From: Ectobius pallidus
Taxonomy: Eukaryota > Arthropoda > Insecta > Blattodea > Ectobiidae
Length of the DNA: 64,000 nucleotides
Reading direction: 5' to 3'
Assembly: GCA_964059195.1 (NCBI GenBank)
Contig: CAXKWD010000006.1
Coordinates: 18,698,629-18,762,628, forward strand
The first letter of the stretch is position 1, and the number at the start of each line of letters is the position of its first letter. The position numbers and the translations under genes are program-made. The notes under the pieces are model-generated. The model did no database searches, was not told where the DNA came from, and worked only from the letters and a program-made list of their open reading frames with translations. Shown here piece by piece: positions 34,707 to 47,260 of the stretch.

Positions 34707-34886
34707 TTTTATTTTGCCTGAGAGAGATAAAGTCATAGGGCCTTATCTTCCACCCAACCAGTATAAATACAAAATATATTAAAAGAAATCTACAAAAAAA
34801 AAAATACAGTAGATATCATACATAATAATACAAAATGCTAGCAATAGAATAGCAATGAAATATTGATCTGCCTATATTAAAACATA
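33791..34886. other. Non-coding, with an AAT tract
   Basis: No assigned ORF; an AAT microsatellite lies at 34671-34705. Confidence 0.4.
34671..34705. repeat. (AAT)n microsatellite
   Basis: About 12 AAT units. Confidence 0.95.
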
Positions 34887-35088
34887 CCTTCTGGTGGCAC
34901 TATGACCCCGGAGTCGACTCAGCCTCTAACAGAAATGAGTACCAGGAGCAATCCTAGGGGTAAAGGCGGCCGGTGCGTAAGGCTGACAACCTTACCACCT
35001 TCATGTGCCGAATGCCCAAAATCTGGGATCCTCAACCTCCTGGGACCCTCTGGGCCTCCATGGCCTGTATAGGGATCGCTTTACCTTT
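34887..35088 (+). mobile_element. SINE, 5'-truncated copy without tRNA head
   Basis: It matches the body of the SINE at 15189-15491 in the opposite orientation (CCTTCTGGTGGCACTATG, GTCGACTCAGCCTCTAACAG, GGCCTGTATAGGGA). The A and B boxes are missing, so it could not be transcribed by RNA polymerase III. Confidence 0.85.
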
Positions 35089-38000
35089 TTTATATTAAAA
35101 CATAAGGCAAAAATTCGTCCAATAATATGCAGAGAATACAAAGCGAATTAAAATATTATATATAATTGGGTGTGTGTATAATTATAATATTATACTATAA
35201 TATACACTAAAATTTAAACTTAAAACTTAGAAATTAACAAATTTAAGCAATATAGGCTAAGTGACATGAAAATGGAGTACAATATAAACTATCCTAGGCT
35301 GGATAACGAGACATTCATTCTATTAAGCAGCGAGATACTTGAGTGACTTTGACCTAAAAATCTATAAGCTCCGACTACCCCTGATGTCCGGCAGAAGGGA
35401 GTTCCAGGTGCGGGTGATGGCTATAGCGAATGAGGCAGAGCACAGAGATGTTTGTTGGAGTGGAATTGACAATAGACTGTTATTTTGAGATCGTGTGTCG
35501 CGGTTATGATGAGAAGACAACAGTTAGAAACGGGAGATTTAATAATTAGGTGCAGTATTATCAAGTATCTGATAGAGTAGAGTTTGGGAGTTAGTTGACG
35601 TCTGTCCTTCAGTCGAAGCCAGGATAATTGCTCAAACATAGGCACAAAGAACATATGTACTTCCAAACATAGGGTTGATATAAATACCAAAATGTCTCAG
35701 TTGTGGAAACTTTCAATTCAAGGAAGTCTAAGAATGTATATAATTTTCTGTTCTGGTTTTGAAGGAATGGTTCAGCTTCAAATCACACAGTCCTTTTATT
35801 ATTTTTTTATTATTTATTATTTATTTTATTATTTATTATTATCAAGCAGAGCTGATAAACACGCGCCGTCCAGTTTCATATGTTGCTAAAAGTCACGATT
35901 TCTGGCAAGTTTTAGCTCGTAACTCCTGAAACAAAGCTAAAATTAAATCCTGTTTAAGGTGAAAATGGACCCTTTTCCAACCAGACCTCTGCGTGCCGTA
36001 GATCACGCTAGATACCGCGCACAGTCAAGCAAGCAGACATGGACTCTGCTTCATATCTCTTGATCCAACTCCCAAGGAGCATCTCGATGAAGCAGAGAGC
36101 TCGATTTATCCTGTTCACTGGACCTCCTTTCATTGGTAAAAGTATTTGCTGTAGCTGTTGAAACACAAAATGAACGTTGTCTCAGCTCTTCAGTCTCAGA
36201 AGCAGATTGAAATAGATATGACATAGCCCTAACCCATGTTACATCCTGATCCAGACAGGCAAGAAAGAGAACTGTGAAATGGAAAGCGGCCAGGTTCACT
36301 TCCTGTAATAGCTTTGGTCTTTTCACATCGGTAAAAGTCAATCCAATAGTAATATTAAAAACAATTGGACATCAATTATACTAAAATAATGGATATTCAG
36401 AATTACTTAAAGTAAAATATGACTTACATAATTCCCCAGAATTAATTATAAAAAGGGTAACATTCAACACTACAGTAGCATTTAACAAGATGGAAGTATG
36501 TTTATGAAATGTAGGGGTTTCATAATTTTTAACCAAGTGTCTTAATTATCATTATAGGCAAATTGCACACGAATGTTTACAATAATTACAAGTCTTGAGT
36601 TTTAGAATTTATAGAAAGTTTTTAATTTAATGATACTGAAACGGTGTCCATTCAGTTTGTTCTTCAATATTGCGAAAGTTGGCAAGCATTATATGTTCCC
36701 TATTATTTCAAGAGATAGAACAGAGCTCTGGTTGGGTATTAAAAACCAGTTTAAGACATTATTATGATACTACATCTTACAATGTGAAGGTATCTTGTTT
36801 TTGCACTAAATAACGAAAATGGCAATGGAAAGAGAAAAATCAAATTATTTGAATAAAGTGAGGCTTAAGGATTTTTCTGCTTACGAATCAGTCGATATTG
36901 GAATTGCTTAGTTGGAATAACAACAGCAGCACTTTAAACGAAACGAACGAAAATAAACTTCAGTTCCCAAGAAACAAGTGAAAATAACTCCAGCATCTTG
37001 AACATTGTAGGTTTTGATCAGAGCGTGTGGTTACAATTTCATGAACTTCAAGTATAAGTAATTGTTTTGTTTGATTAAGTATATTAACCCAGGCTACGCT
37101 GTAGAGACTGTTTTGTTTCAACGGCAATTACGCTTGATGAAGAACAGTGGATTACACAAAGCTCCCTTGAAGTGCCATTACCAATACATAGATTATCTCA
37201 TGGAGATTCTATTGAATTTCGTATCAGAGCATTAGCAACCTAGGACCACTTCTGCCTACAATGGTGGGTCAATTCCAGTATCACACTATATAACATCCTT
37301 CTTGCAGAATTGATGAATTTCATTTTCCAATGAGGGAATATATTTGTTAGAAGAATATTTCAATCCCCCTTATACCCTCAATAGTTGTAAGTTAGGATAG
37401 AACGTAGGAAGTGCCAAGAACAATCATAAAGATTTATAATATTTATTTGTATTATATGTTCAAAAAGTTATTGTTGTAGTTGATGGTACAATATGATATA
37501 TAAGCCTCACAGAAAATCTGTCAAATATATGTATAGGCTTGTTAGATATAAGATATAAATTAAAAATTAAAATGATAAAATTAAGATTACATGGAGTAAT
37601 ATTGTCTCATTGATAAAATTTTTGTGTTAAAGTATTGTCTTTGTATATTAAAATATTAAAAACATCGAAAGCACATAGGTTTGTTAAACCATGTTAGTCA
37701 CAACTCATCTAACTTGCTATAAGCAACGTCCTTGTAAGTAGATGCTAATTAAAGGATTATTCTTTGAGTATTTATGTACTGTGTCCAAACAGTTATGTCA
37801 ATCAATATTTGTACCACTTAAAATTAAAAAGTTTTTCTTCAGTGTTCGTAAGCACTTGTATAATCAGTGTATTTGTATGCACTTGTAAAATCAATGTACT
37901 TATAGATTTAGTATAATATTAAAAATGTGCATTTGTTGAGTTTTCTTCTAATCTTCTTTTTTCTTTCTTCTTACTGGTGATGTTTCGTATTGTTGTATCT

Positions 38001-38526
38001 AGTGTAGTTGAATATCTTCTTTCTTCTTAATTGTAAAATGTTGTTATTATGATATTGTTGGCAACTTCCAAGACGCTATCCTATAGTAGTTATATGGAAT
38101 GCATTTCGACTTTAAGAAAAGTCATCTTCAGCCTCTTTAGCGCTGTTGTGCGGAGTTGTAAATGTTGGAAGTGATTGTCAAATTAGAAGAACAATCATTT
38201 CACAATTTTACAAGCAGGCAATGGTGACATACAGAGTGTCCCGTTCTTGTGGACTAATTCATATCCTTTCCGGTCATTACAGCAAGTGTTATGTATTGTC
38301 AAGAACGGGAAGGAGTTGAAATTTTAGGCGAGGTAACGTGAACTGAAGTAAAATAAACTTAGAGGTGAAATCAGGCGCATATTCTGATATCCATACCCAA
38401 AGTGTGAATACAGTTCAGCGAAGAGGAAGTTGTCGATACTCAAAAATTTCCGCCACTTCAAGGAAGAGTGAACAGAGAATTCAAGAAGCAATGCTTACCC
38501 TAATGTTGGTAGTGAATGCAGCCTTA
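35089..38526. other. Non-coding, possible unassigned exon on the minus strand
   Basis: No transposon ends or known families. The minus-strand frame 36051-36341 (96 codons, with LLQEVNLAAFHFTVLFLACL) looks more protein-like than the rest, but I do not recognise it and see no convincing splice sites. It may be chance. Confidence 0.3.
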
Positions 38527-39258
38527 AGCTGCGTCTCCATTGATATACATGTAACACCAACATGTCAATATTAACAAGTTGATATTGCAATTTCGCGTTC
38601 CAATTGACTTGACATGCAAACCCAGCGTGTTGCTCTTAAAATTTTCAGATGTTTACGGAGAAAATGGATAACAAATCAAGTCAATTGACTAGTCGGTCGA
38701 TATTAACTTTGTTTCGGGAATTTCCGGAAAACAAAATGCGATCGCCAGCTTAATCGGCTTTGGTTCGGGAATTTCCGTGTAAACGAAAAGCAGTCAACAG
38801 CTTCCTCAATATTGCCGGCATCCATTTTGTATTTATGTATTTGGTATATCAGTGTTCTCAATAGTATCGCACTTACTTTTAAAATTATTTTTCATGGCAT
38901 ACTCCATTGTTGAAAAATGTGATAGTTATTTTGAAAAGATCAAGACATCTGTACAAAATTAGTATTTAAGAAAGTCATAGACAGTTAACAAGAAGATAAT
39001 AACAAGTATATAAAATTACTCTCATTTTGTAATATTGGCTGTCCTCTTCAGAGGCGTTTTCTTTTTGAATGTTATTTATTATTCATTAATTTCTGTTCGT
39101 AACCGCGCCAACACTTGTTAACCTATAACATTGTAGTGGAGACAGTTGTTAATTGGCAAACCACTTGACTTGTATACGTCAACAAGTTGATGATAAACAT
39201 TTAACATATGTTAACTGCAAAATGTTGGTGTTAGATGTATATCAATGGAGACGCAGCT
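38527..39258. mobile_element. PIF/Harbinger-type MITE
   Basis: Inverted ends of about 40 bp, AGCTGCGTCTCCATTGATAT followed by ACAT, one variable base and TAACACCAACAT. TTA flanks both sides (38524-38526 and 39259-39261), the TWA duplication of Harbinger elements. The 732-bp interior has no transposase; it contains GTTTCGGGAATTTCCG-like blocks twice. Confidence 0.8.
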
Positions 39259-39261
39259 TTA

Positions 39262-40731
39262 CAGGAGATCAAGTTCACCAATGGACCACTGTGTGCGAAT
39301 TCCAGTGGACAGTTGAAATTTACAGATGAAAGCTCAATGGAATCAGTTTCCTATACTTTAGTTGCTTGACGAGTGTCCAAGTCCATTTGTTCTATCCTCC
39401 TTTCTTAATTTAATCTATTAACTTATTTTAAGTTATTGGGGTTAATTCAGATATTACTTAACATTATGATATAGTTATGTTGCAATCCACTCTCATAATG
39501 AATGTGTATTAATTCTAACATAATACGTTTCATAAGTAATAAATTAAGAATAAACACATTATCTATATGATATATATATTACCCAAACGTTCCAAATATT
39601 AATTTTGTAATTTTATATATTTGAACACAAAATACGTAATTTCAGTTTCCCTTAACAAATGTGATATTTCTGGACACCATTTTCTAGACACAGAGTAACA
39701 TAATGTTATTCTCTACGTATTTTGATACTCCCATAACATCCTGAAAACAGTGGGCCTATATGTTGAGGAGACTTCACTGTAATAACCTGTGTTAAATATA
39801 CACGACAGTGAATAGGGAGATTAATGACTATATCGAGTTTTACATGGAATTGATTTATGAGATTATCGTACAAAGCCATTATTACCACGAAAACCCAAGC
39901 ACATCACCAACAAATTAATATTGTGAAGAACAATCTCGTGATAACATGTTTTGTTAGGAACATAGCGCGGTGATGACTCTAATTACAAAACTAGTTTTAG
40001 ACAGCTTGAATTTAAAATCTAGAACTTCTAGCACAAGACACACGAAGTAAAAGTTACACAAGTGCTATGAAATCTTTATGCCATTCCATTGGTACCAACT
40101 CTGGTTTCCGTCACATGGAAAACACTCATTTAGTTAAAAATATTTGCAGATGATTATAAAATAGACTCAGTTTGATAAAAATTGACAATTTTAAAATTCA
40201 CTACGCCTTTTTAAATGTGAAATTTCTCACGGTGAATGTAAAAGTCGGTATATTTGGTTGGTAAGAAGCTATTTCATGTTGGCAGCAGTATACGGGAAAA
40301 ACCAATAAGAGGAGTCAGCTGTCTGCGCGATGCAAGATGGCTGGCTCTACGGAGCGTAATCCATTACAGTGAAGTTTATTATTAATTCAAAAATATTAAC
40401 TGCTGTCTAAAATATAGTGTAGGCCTATGGCACGCGTGTTAAAGCAACGTTATTATGCTCAACTCGCAATCTTGTTTACTCGCACAATAAAATCTCGCTT
40501 CTAACACTTATACCATAAATACTAGTATATCAACATTCATTCACAATCTCAAAAGCAAAAATAAATTTAATTGTATAAATAATATTTGTAGACATTTGCT
40601 CAATACAGAATATTGATTCCCCTGTGTAAATGGGAATTACGATAACGTTCACAATATATAGAATTAATGGCAAACAGGTCCCTAGCACAAAGCATGAGGG
40701 CCGATCTTTATGTTCAATGCTTTTACCGTGA

Positions 40732-40781
<50 letters not shown>

Positions 40782-40884
40782 CTTTGGGTTTGCATGCTTT
40801 CCTCAATCCCAAAAGCAAAAATGCAGGATACATTGAGATATCGCCGAACAATAGAAGCGAATGCTGCACGAATGAGTTATTACA
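39262..40884. other. Non-coding, nothing recognised apart from an AAT tract
   Basis: No supported ORF. A short ATG frame at about 40339 (ATGGCTGGCTCTACGGAG) stops after 11 codons. Confidence 0.4.
40734..40780. repeat. (AAT)n microsatellite
   Basis: About 15 AAT units; it creates poly-Ile and poly-Leu frames on the two strands that are not genes. Confidence 0.95.
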
Positions 40885-40975
40885 AGAGCCCACTGGTTAA
40901 TTTGGGCGGCCACGAGCTTTGATTTGAACCCAGGACCTCTTTCCTATTGCCCTCTATCAGCTCGCTCGAATTGAT
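40885..40975 (-). mobile_element. Possible degraded tRNA-derived SINE head
   Basis: The minus strand has GAGCTGATAGAGG, then about 20 bp later GGTCCTGGGTTCAAATC, resembling diverged A and B boxes with tRNA-like spacing. No tail or second copy seen. Confidence 0.35.
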
Positions 40976-41055
40976 TTTGGTGTATTCATTACGACTATGG
41001 TAAACTGACTACATTTAACAACAGTATATACATTATAGTATTCTTCAGGGGTGCC

Positions 41056-41166
41056 CACCCCCAAACTTCATGACTCACCCCCAAACTTCATTGCTCACCC
41101 CCAAACTTCATTGCTAACCCCCCAAACTTCATTGCTAACCCCCCCAAACTTCATTGCTCACCCCCA
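41056..41166 (+). repeat. Minisatellite, about 22-bp unit, five copies
   Basis: Repeats of CACCCCCAAACTTCATTGCT with C-tract length variation, just inside the outer hAT left end. Confidence 0.9.
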
Positions 41167-41183
41167 ACCTGATTGGCTGTCGA

Positions 41184-42515
41184 CAAGGGCGCCCATATGT
41201 TATTTTCTAGGGGGGAGGCAATTTTTTTAATTAATTTATTTTTTGTCGCTGTAACTTCTTGGGCCACTTTGTTACATTATATTAATAATATATTAATGCA
41301 ATAAGTGCAACAATGACGTAGCCAGAACATAATTGAGGGGAGGGTCGAAATTGCCGGGGGGGGTTTGAATACCCCCCAAAAAGGGGGTCCATCGACAGAA
41401 AATGTTTAAATATTGAACTAATGAAAATCACATGTTACGCTTTTTTAGCACAGAAAACTAGTTAGGAAATTTGATACCATACTCTAAGACATGCCAATGT
41501 AAATAAGAAATCATTACCTAGTAGTAGTAGTGTGTGTATTTATTTTCACAAAAAAATTCTCACATATAAATCACATTATTTACATTAACCGGCGCACGGG
41601 TCGGTGTCGACCATACGTGCTCACTGCATACACTTAAATTATTACCCCATAAAAAAACCCAATTGAAAAAAAAACTATATTCTATTATTTACATAACCCC
41701 AGACGTAACCCCCCACCCCCAAACAAGTAAAAATTTCATAGACACATAGACATTATTAAGACAAAAAACAAAAAGGTAATAATAATAAAAAAAAATAATA
41801 CTTAGATTTCCTTAATTCTCTAAATCTAGTGGGGGGTCCACCCAAGGAATATTTTTAAATATTGGACTAATGAAAATAACATTTTTCGCTATTTTAGCAC
41901 TCAAAAACTTGTTAGGAAATTTGTTTACCATACTCTAAGACATGCCAATGTAAACAAGAAAATGTTACCTAAGTCGGGTGTCCACCGCCGGGAAATTTTT
42001 AGATGTTGAACTAATGAAAATCGCATTTTACGCTATTTTAGCACTGAAAAACTAGTTAGAAAATTTGTTTAGTATACTCTAAGACATGGCAACTTAAACA
42101 AGAAATTGACCTAAGTTATAATTCTTATTACTATTTATAAGAAAAGTTGAATAACACATGGAACAGTGGACATAATAGGCCTACTCATTATGTTATGAAA
42201 ATAAAATAACTGCTATATCATATTAGACACACCAACAAATCTTGTTTAATTAAATAGTTATTTTTTTTAAATACAAATATAGAATTTTAGGGTTTTACTA
42301 TTGGGGAGTTCAAACCCCCTGGACCCCCTTTCCTAATCCACTGTGGATTCTGCTTCCATGTTGTCGATTTGGTAAAACTTCTGCAAACTTTTAAGTCTCA
42401 CCTGACTATCAAATAATATTGTCTTGAAAGAAAAACACCTGACTATAATTATTAATATACATTTTTTCCTTTCCCTGAGAGCTAGGCCCCCCTGCCCTCG
42501 GGTGTGGGCGCCCAT
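41184..42515. mobile_element. hAT-type element (inner), nested
   Basis: GGCTGTCGA is found directly before (41175-41183) and after (42516-42524), a clear target duplication. The left end is CAAGGGCGCCCATATG; the right end GTGGGCGCCCAT is the matching inverted form with some divergence. The interior contains three related segments of about 140-150 bp. No transposase seen. Confidence 0.8.
41384..42115 (+). repeat. Three related segments of about 140 bp
   Basis: Copies near 41384-41520, 41830-41970 and 41978-42115 each contain GGxGTCCACC, then GAACTAATGAAAAT or GGACTAATGAAAAT, CGCTATTTTAGCAC and ACTCTAAGACATGxCAA. The last two are adjacent; the first is separated by A-rich unrelated sequence. 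Confidence 0.8.
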
Positions 42516-43601
42516 GGCTGTCGAAATTTTTCATCTTAATCTTGAAGATTCTGCTTGGGATTTACATCAATATACGGTTTCCATTATCTTCGCCCCTGCT
42601 TTTACTTTCAGTAATCTTGTATTATTATCTAAATTATGTTTCAGTTTATACGGATGTTTCTTTCTGCAGTGATCTTGCCATTTGTCATGCCTAATCATGA
42701 CATTGCACAATAATTGTAAACACTTATATTTAAATTGCATTAAATTTCGGCATTTTCGGGATGCCGAGATGGACTGAAACCAGTAGCCGTAACCTCAAGT
42801 TTCATACTAAGAATGCAGCATTGGTTATAAACAGATTTTTCCACACCTTCCCTCCCGTTCTTATAAGGTGGCACGTGCTTTTGAGTGCAGTAAAATCACT
42901 TCCGAGAATAATATCATTCTTGCATGCGGCATTGTACAAAGACTGTAATAACCCCGTAAGAACTGGTACTCCAATAATTCTACCAACAATGGTTCAGTTC
43001 GCAGTCGCCGCTATAGGCACAGAGTGATCGATTTCGTTGGCGCGGCAGTTGTTTACAAGCAAATGCGTTTCGCTAATTTATTGACTATTCACTTCTAAAG
43101 AATTAGAAGAGTTTTTTTGAAGTTATAAACTTGACCCTTTTTATTTTTAACATATAAAACGCTAATTTTTCAACAATTTTCAACCTCCCCAGAAAATTCA
43201 TAAAACGATAGTATTCTGCCCCCCCCCAGAAATTTCAATGACGCAGTCTGCGTCTAAACCCCCCCCCCCCATGGGCACCCCTGTATTCTTGTTACTATTG
43301 GCAACAAAAGAATAGAATACACAAGTTGCCCTAAGACAAAGCTTAACAATCAAGCCATGAAGGCCAATGGATAACAATTCTAACACAATTTTTGTTCTTG
43401 TTTTGTGTTAAACAGACAAGATTAAGTGCGTGTTCCCATAAATATGACGATGAATTATTCGAACAGAATCGGATATTATAGTTTCTGCGATAATCAATAT
43501 GTATATTCTGAAATTCGCATTTAAGTCATGTTTTTTTTAAATTTATTTATTTAAGGTCGCTTTTTAACTGCCAGGGTCACCAGCGACCACAATAATTAAT
43601 A

Positions 43602-43602
43602 C

Positions 43603-43667
<65 letters not shown>
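43602..43667. repeat. (TA)n expansion in the LINE 3' UTR
   Basis: About 33 TA units between the ORF2 stop and the 3' terminal sequence GTGACCCTGGCAGTTAAAAA. Confidence 0.95.
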
Positions 43668-43668
<1 letters not shown>

Positions 43669-43791
43669 AACAAGTTCTACAAGAAGTGAAGTATGAAGAA
43701 AAACATATGCAACTTGAAATTTAGTTAGAAGAACAACACATTAAACTTAAAAACTTTAGCGACTATTGACAAACTATGATTTGATTTGACA

Positions 43792-45172
43792 TTATATGAA
43801 TGATTTTAACTGTGACAGTTCCAAAAGTGAGATAACCTTAAGGCATCCTTCATTATTTTTAAATATATTGTATAAGTCTCCTTTGATATTTAACTGACGC
43901 CTTACATGCAATAACCGTGGACATTCCAGAATAAGATGGGAGGAAGTTACATCCCCATTACATTTCGGTCATGGATCCTTAATAGTTTTCTTCATAAGAT
44001 AGCCATGGCTAAGGTTGAAGTGGCCAATGCGCAGCCTGGTCAGCAGGACTTGTTGCCTTCTACAGAGGAGAGAATTCGGAATGACTGGCTCAGTAACTGA
44101 TTTCCGGACGAGCTGCAGTTTTGATTGAGTGGATTTCCATGTTTCATCCCAGTGCTTCGTAATTTCAGATCTGATCATTGTTTTGGTGTCCTCTAATGAA
44201 CCATTCAAACCGTTTTCAATTTGTGATAACACTGTTGCAGATTTGGCTGCTGTATCTGCGTTTTCATTACCAGAAATACCTTTATGTGCGGGAAGCCATG
44301 CTAATGAGATTTTGGTACCATTTTTTGAGTGGAAAAACAAACGTTCCTGAATCATTTGGATGATTGGGTTCCTTGTAGATCTGTTTCCGATGGCACCGAG
44401 AGCTACATAGAATCTGAGAAGATAAATATTTGTGAGCAGTTATTACTCATAGTGCTTTTTTCAATAGCTTTGAGAATAGCCCAGGCTTCACATGAAAAGA
44501 TGGAGAAGTAATCTGGTAAGCGATAGGAGTGAACACTTGAGGAAATGACTATGCCACATCCTGATCTTGAGTCACGTTTTGAGCCATCAGTATATACTTT
44601 GAGACAATTCTTATACTCTTCAAGGAGTGACGAGATCATAGGCTGTAACACTGATTTAGGCAAAGTTGTAGGGCAGGGAATTTGTGTAATCTTCGTATTA
44701 ATAAAGGCTCCCAAGGAGGAAGGTGATGGAGTCGCCTTGGGAGGATATTAGCTTTTTCAATGTTTGAATTCTGAGTTATAATCCAGGAGTCTTTCCCTTA
44801 ATGGTTTTGGACAATTTGGGTGAGAGTTATAAAGTTCTGATTTTGGAACACCAAAAACGTAATTGTTGGTCGGGTTAGAAGGATAACAAATGTTGAGTAT
44901 GAAAAGTTTAGACATAGTTGTTTACGTCGCAGGTCCAAGGGAAAAAGACCAGCTTCCACAAGTAGACTGCTACTTGGACTGGATCTGAAGGCTCCCAAAC
45001 TTAGACGACTTGCAGTGTTGATAACTGGATCCAACGTTTGGAGAAGGCGTTTGCTTGCCGAACTGTATACTATAGCTCCATAATCCAGTTTGGACTGAAT
45101 TAGAGCTCGATAGACGTTTATTAGACATGTTGATTCGGCACCCCACTTAATGGAAGATAACGTTTTAATTAT
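43792..45172 (-). pseudogene. I-type LINE ORF2, 3' portion: RT thumb, RNase H, Cys-rich tail
   Basis: It continues the RT past the insertion point: IIKTLSSIKWGAESTCLINV, YRALIQSKLDYGAIVYSSA and LVEAGLFPLDLRRKQLCL. RNase H I follows with VYTDGSKRDSRSGCGIVI (first Asp), FSCEAWAILKAIE (Glu), IFIFSDSM (Asp) and WLPAHKGISGNENADTAAKS (His and last Asp), so its catalytic residues are all present. Then come RRQQVLLTRLRIGHFNLSHGY and KCNGDVTSSHLILECPRLL, a Cys/His cluster. Frameshifts near 44780 and 44400 and a TGA at 43969-43971 inactivate the copy. The natural stop is at 43792-43794. Confidence 0.85.
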
Positions 45173-45184
45173 GTTCAGTCTAGA
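45173..45184 (+). repeat. Target-site duplication of the inner LINE (low side)
   Basis: GTTCAGTCTAGA, identical to 49170-49181; the poly-T of the inserted LINE starts immediately after it. Confidence 0.95.
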
Positions 45185-45281
45185 TTTTTTTTTATTTCTA
45201 ATGGCAGGTTTACATGAAAAGATATCATTAACCTCAGCAACCTAAGAAAAAATAAATAAATAACATAACATAACATAATGC

Positions 45282-45655
45282 TTACAAAGTACAATAAAAA
45301 AAATACAATATTAAAGTGTTCCGCTTTTGGGGGTTACACAGGATGTTATACAGTTGACATTTTTCTTCTTGCTTCCCAATACCGGTCCCATTCTGTTGTG
45401 CTTGATGGGGCAGGGCAACGTTGTAGGTGGCTTCTGTCCATGGTCTCTTGTAGATTACATAACATACAGTTGGGGTCGTTCCGGATTCCAATGCGATGTA
45501 GGTGCTTCCCCAAACAGTCATGTTGGACACTTAGCCGGAAGATGGCAACCGCTTTGTTTCTTGGCCAGTCAGGACTTTAGCAATTTCATTTTCCCAACTT
45601 TTGTCACTTATTTATTGTTCAATGTCCTTTTTGTGTATGTTCTTGTATATTTTCT
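45282..45655 (-). pseudogene. Inner LINE ORF2, C-terminal Cys-rich segment (frameshifted)
   Basis: Beyond the RNase H frame, minus-strand codons in shifted frames read NEIAKVLTGQ, then FRLSVQHDCLGKHLHRIGI, NDPNCMLCNLQETMDRSHLQ and RCPAPSST. The Cx2C...H...C arrangement is the C-terminal knuckle of R1/I-type ORF2 proteins, thought to aid nucleic-acid binding. At least two frameshifts and stops separate it from RNase H. Confidence 0.65.
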
Positions 45656-46943
45656 TTATGTATAATTTGATAGAGTGGTATGAAGTTTCTTGTAGGTTTG
45701 CATTGTTTTTGTTCCCTTCTTTGCCAGTGCATCTGCTGTTTCGTTTCCCGCACTCTGACAGTGCCCTGGTATCCATTGTAGGACTATTTCCTTGTTGCTG
45801 TTTTCCTGTAGTTGATGGATTAGGGCTTGACGTTCTTCTACTGCTGATGAGATAAGTTTGTCTGTGGAGCTCACTGATTGTATTGCTGCCTTTGAGTCGA
45901 CAAAAATTACAGCCTTTTCTACTTTGTCTTTTTGAATGCATACTTGTTGAAGGGTGATGCGAATTCCTTCTATTTCACCATCGTAGGCAGTAGAGTGCTG
46001 TCCCAGAGGTTTGTAGAATGAGAATAGATCGCTGTGGATACCTGCTCCTGCGTGTGGATAGCCTTCTATTTGGGAGCCATCTGTGAATATATGTTTCCAT
46101 TTGTCTGGAGGGTAACGAGTGTTCATCGTTTCCAATGCTAGAGTCTTTAAAGTTTCTGGATGCATATCTTTTTTGGTTATGGTTTGTAGAAGGTCGAGGT
46201 GGGATTTGACCTGTGCGGTTTCAGTGGGATTTCGTGGGTATTTCAGCAATTGTGGTTTGCTATTGAGCTGCAGTGATGCTTTGATTTCTTGTGTTTTTTG
46301 GATGAAACCTTGTTGTGTTATTAGCTGTCTACTGTGGTTAGAATAGTTTTCCCAGTATTGATCGCCTGGAATTCTTATTAACTTTTCGTGCAGTGTTAGT
46401 GCCTTTTCTTGTATAAGTTGGGTTATTGGTTTAGTTCCTGTGACATAGAGCATTGCGTTAATGGGTGAAGTTTTGATTGCCCCAGTTATTAGGCGCAGCG
46501 CCTGGTTCTGTACTAATTCAAGTTTAGCTATTGTGGAGGGTGTTGCTGTGATTAATGCTTCACAACTGTATGTAATAACTGGAAGAACATATTTCTGATA
46601 TGTTTGGTTTAGAGTAGAACGAGCACAGCCCCACTTACAGCCTGATAGGCGTTTTAGAATATTTAGTCGTTTGGAGACTCGCGAGGTAGTTTCATTTATA
46701 TGATTATTCCAGTTGAGTTTGCTGTCAAAGGTGACTCCCAAGTATTTCATTTGATTTGTTTGGGTTAAGACAGTGTTGTTGTACGTCAGAGATGGATGTA
46801 TTGGTTTGTGTGCTAGGGAGAATGATTGATAGGTAGTTTTTGTGGTATTTACTTGCATGTTATTTCTATCACACCATTTTCCAAGGATGTTTAATGCCTT
46901 GTTGAAAGTTTGTTCAGTTTTCTCTACTGCTCTTCTTTTGTCT
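45656..46943 (-). pseudogene. Inner LINE ORF2: RT thumb and RNase H
   Basis: It resumes in frame after a TAA at 46944-46946. The RT C-terminal part includes MQVNTTKTTYQSF, MKYLGVTFDSKLNWNNHI and YQKYVLPVITYSCEALI. RNase H follows: HIFTDGSQIEGYPHAGAGIH (Asp), TAYDGEIEGIRITL (Glu), AVIFVDSKAAIQS (Asp) and WIPGHCQSAGNETADALAKK (His and Asp), all four acidic catalytic positions intact. The frame ends at a premature TAA at 45656, where a frameshift leads to the Cys-rich tail. Confidence 0.9.
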
Positions 46944-47260
46944 GTTTATGTCCACAATACTAGGTCATCCGCGTACAGTAGATATTTGACGTCTGGGATC
47001 GGATCTAGTTCATCAAGGAGATCATTGATGTATATGTTAAAGAGCGTGCAGCTGGTGACAGCTCCTTGTGGCAGTCCCGTTTGTAGAATTCTGTATTTGG
47101 AGTACTGTTCTCCGTATTTAACCCTGCATGTTCTTTGGTTTAGGAATGATTCAAGCCAATTAAGAAGATTAGACTTTATTCCATGTCTTGCTAGCTTCAT
47201 TAATAAGGACTGTCTGCAGACTGTGTCATAATGCTGATCGGAAGTCCACAAAGACTGCAT
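46944..47260 (-). pseudogene. Inner LINE ORF2: RT palm
   Basis: It contains LLMKLARHGIKSNLLNWLES, LNQRTCRVKYG, LQTGLPQGAVTSCTLFNIYI (motif B) and VKYLLYADDLVLW (catalytic YADD). It is joined to the upstream fingers segment by a single extra T near 47230 (GCATTATGAC where GCATATGAC would restore SAYDTV), and to the downstream part by one in-frame stop directly after LVLWT. Confidence 0.9.

Larger units (their letters stand above)
41046..43282. mobile_element. hAT-type element (outer) with an 8-bp target duplication
   Basis: The ends CAGGGGTGCCCA and TGGGCACCCCT are inverted repeats; GTATTCTT occurs immediately outside both ends (41038-41045 and 43283-43290), an exact 8-bp duplication as made by hAT transposases. 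It is C/G-tract rich near both ends. No transposase is recognisable, so it is non-autonomous. A second element is inserted at 41184-42515. Confidence 0.85.

Noticed and set aside
41056..41166. Regularly spaced short repeats, considered as a CRISPR-like array
   Set aside because: The units abut without unique spacers and lie inside a hAT element in a eukaryotic genome; it is a minisatellite.
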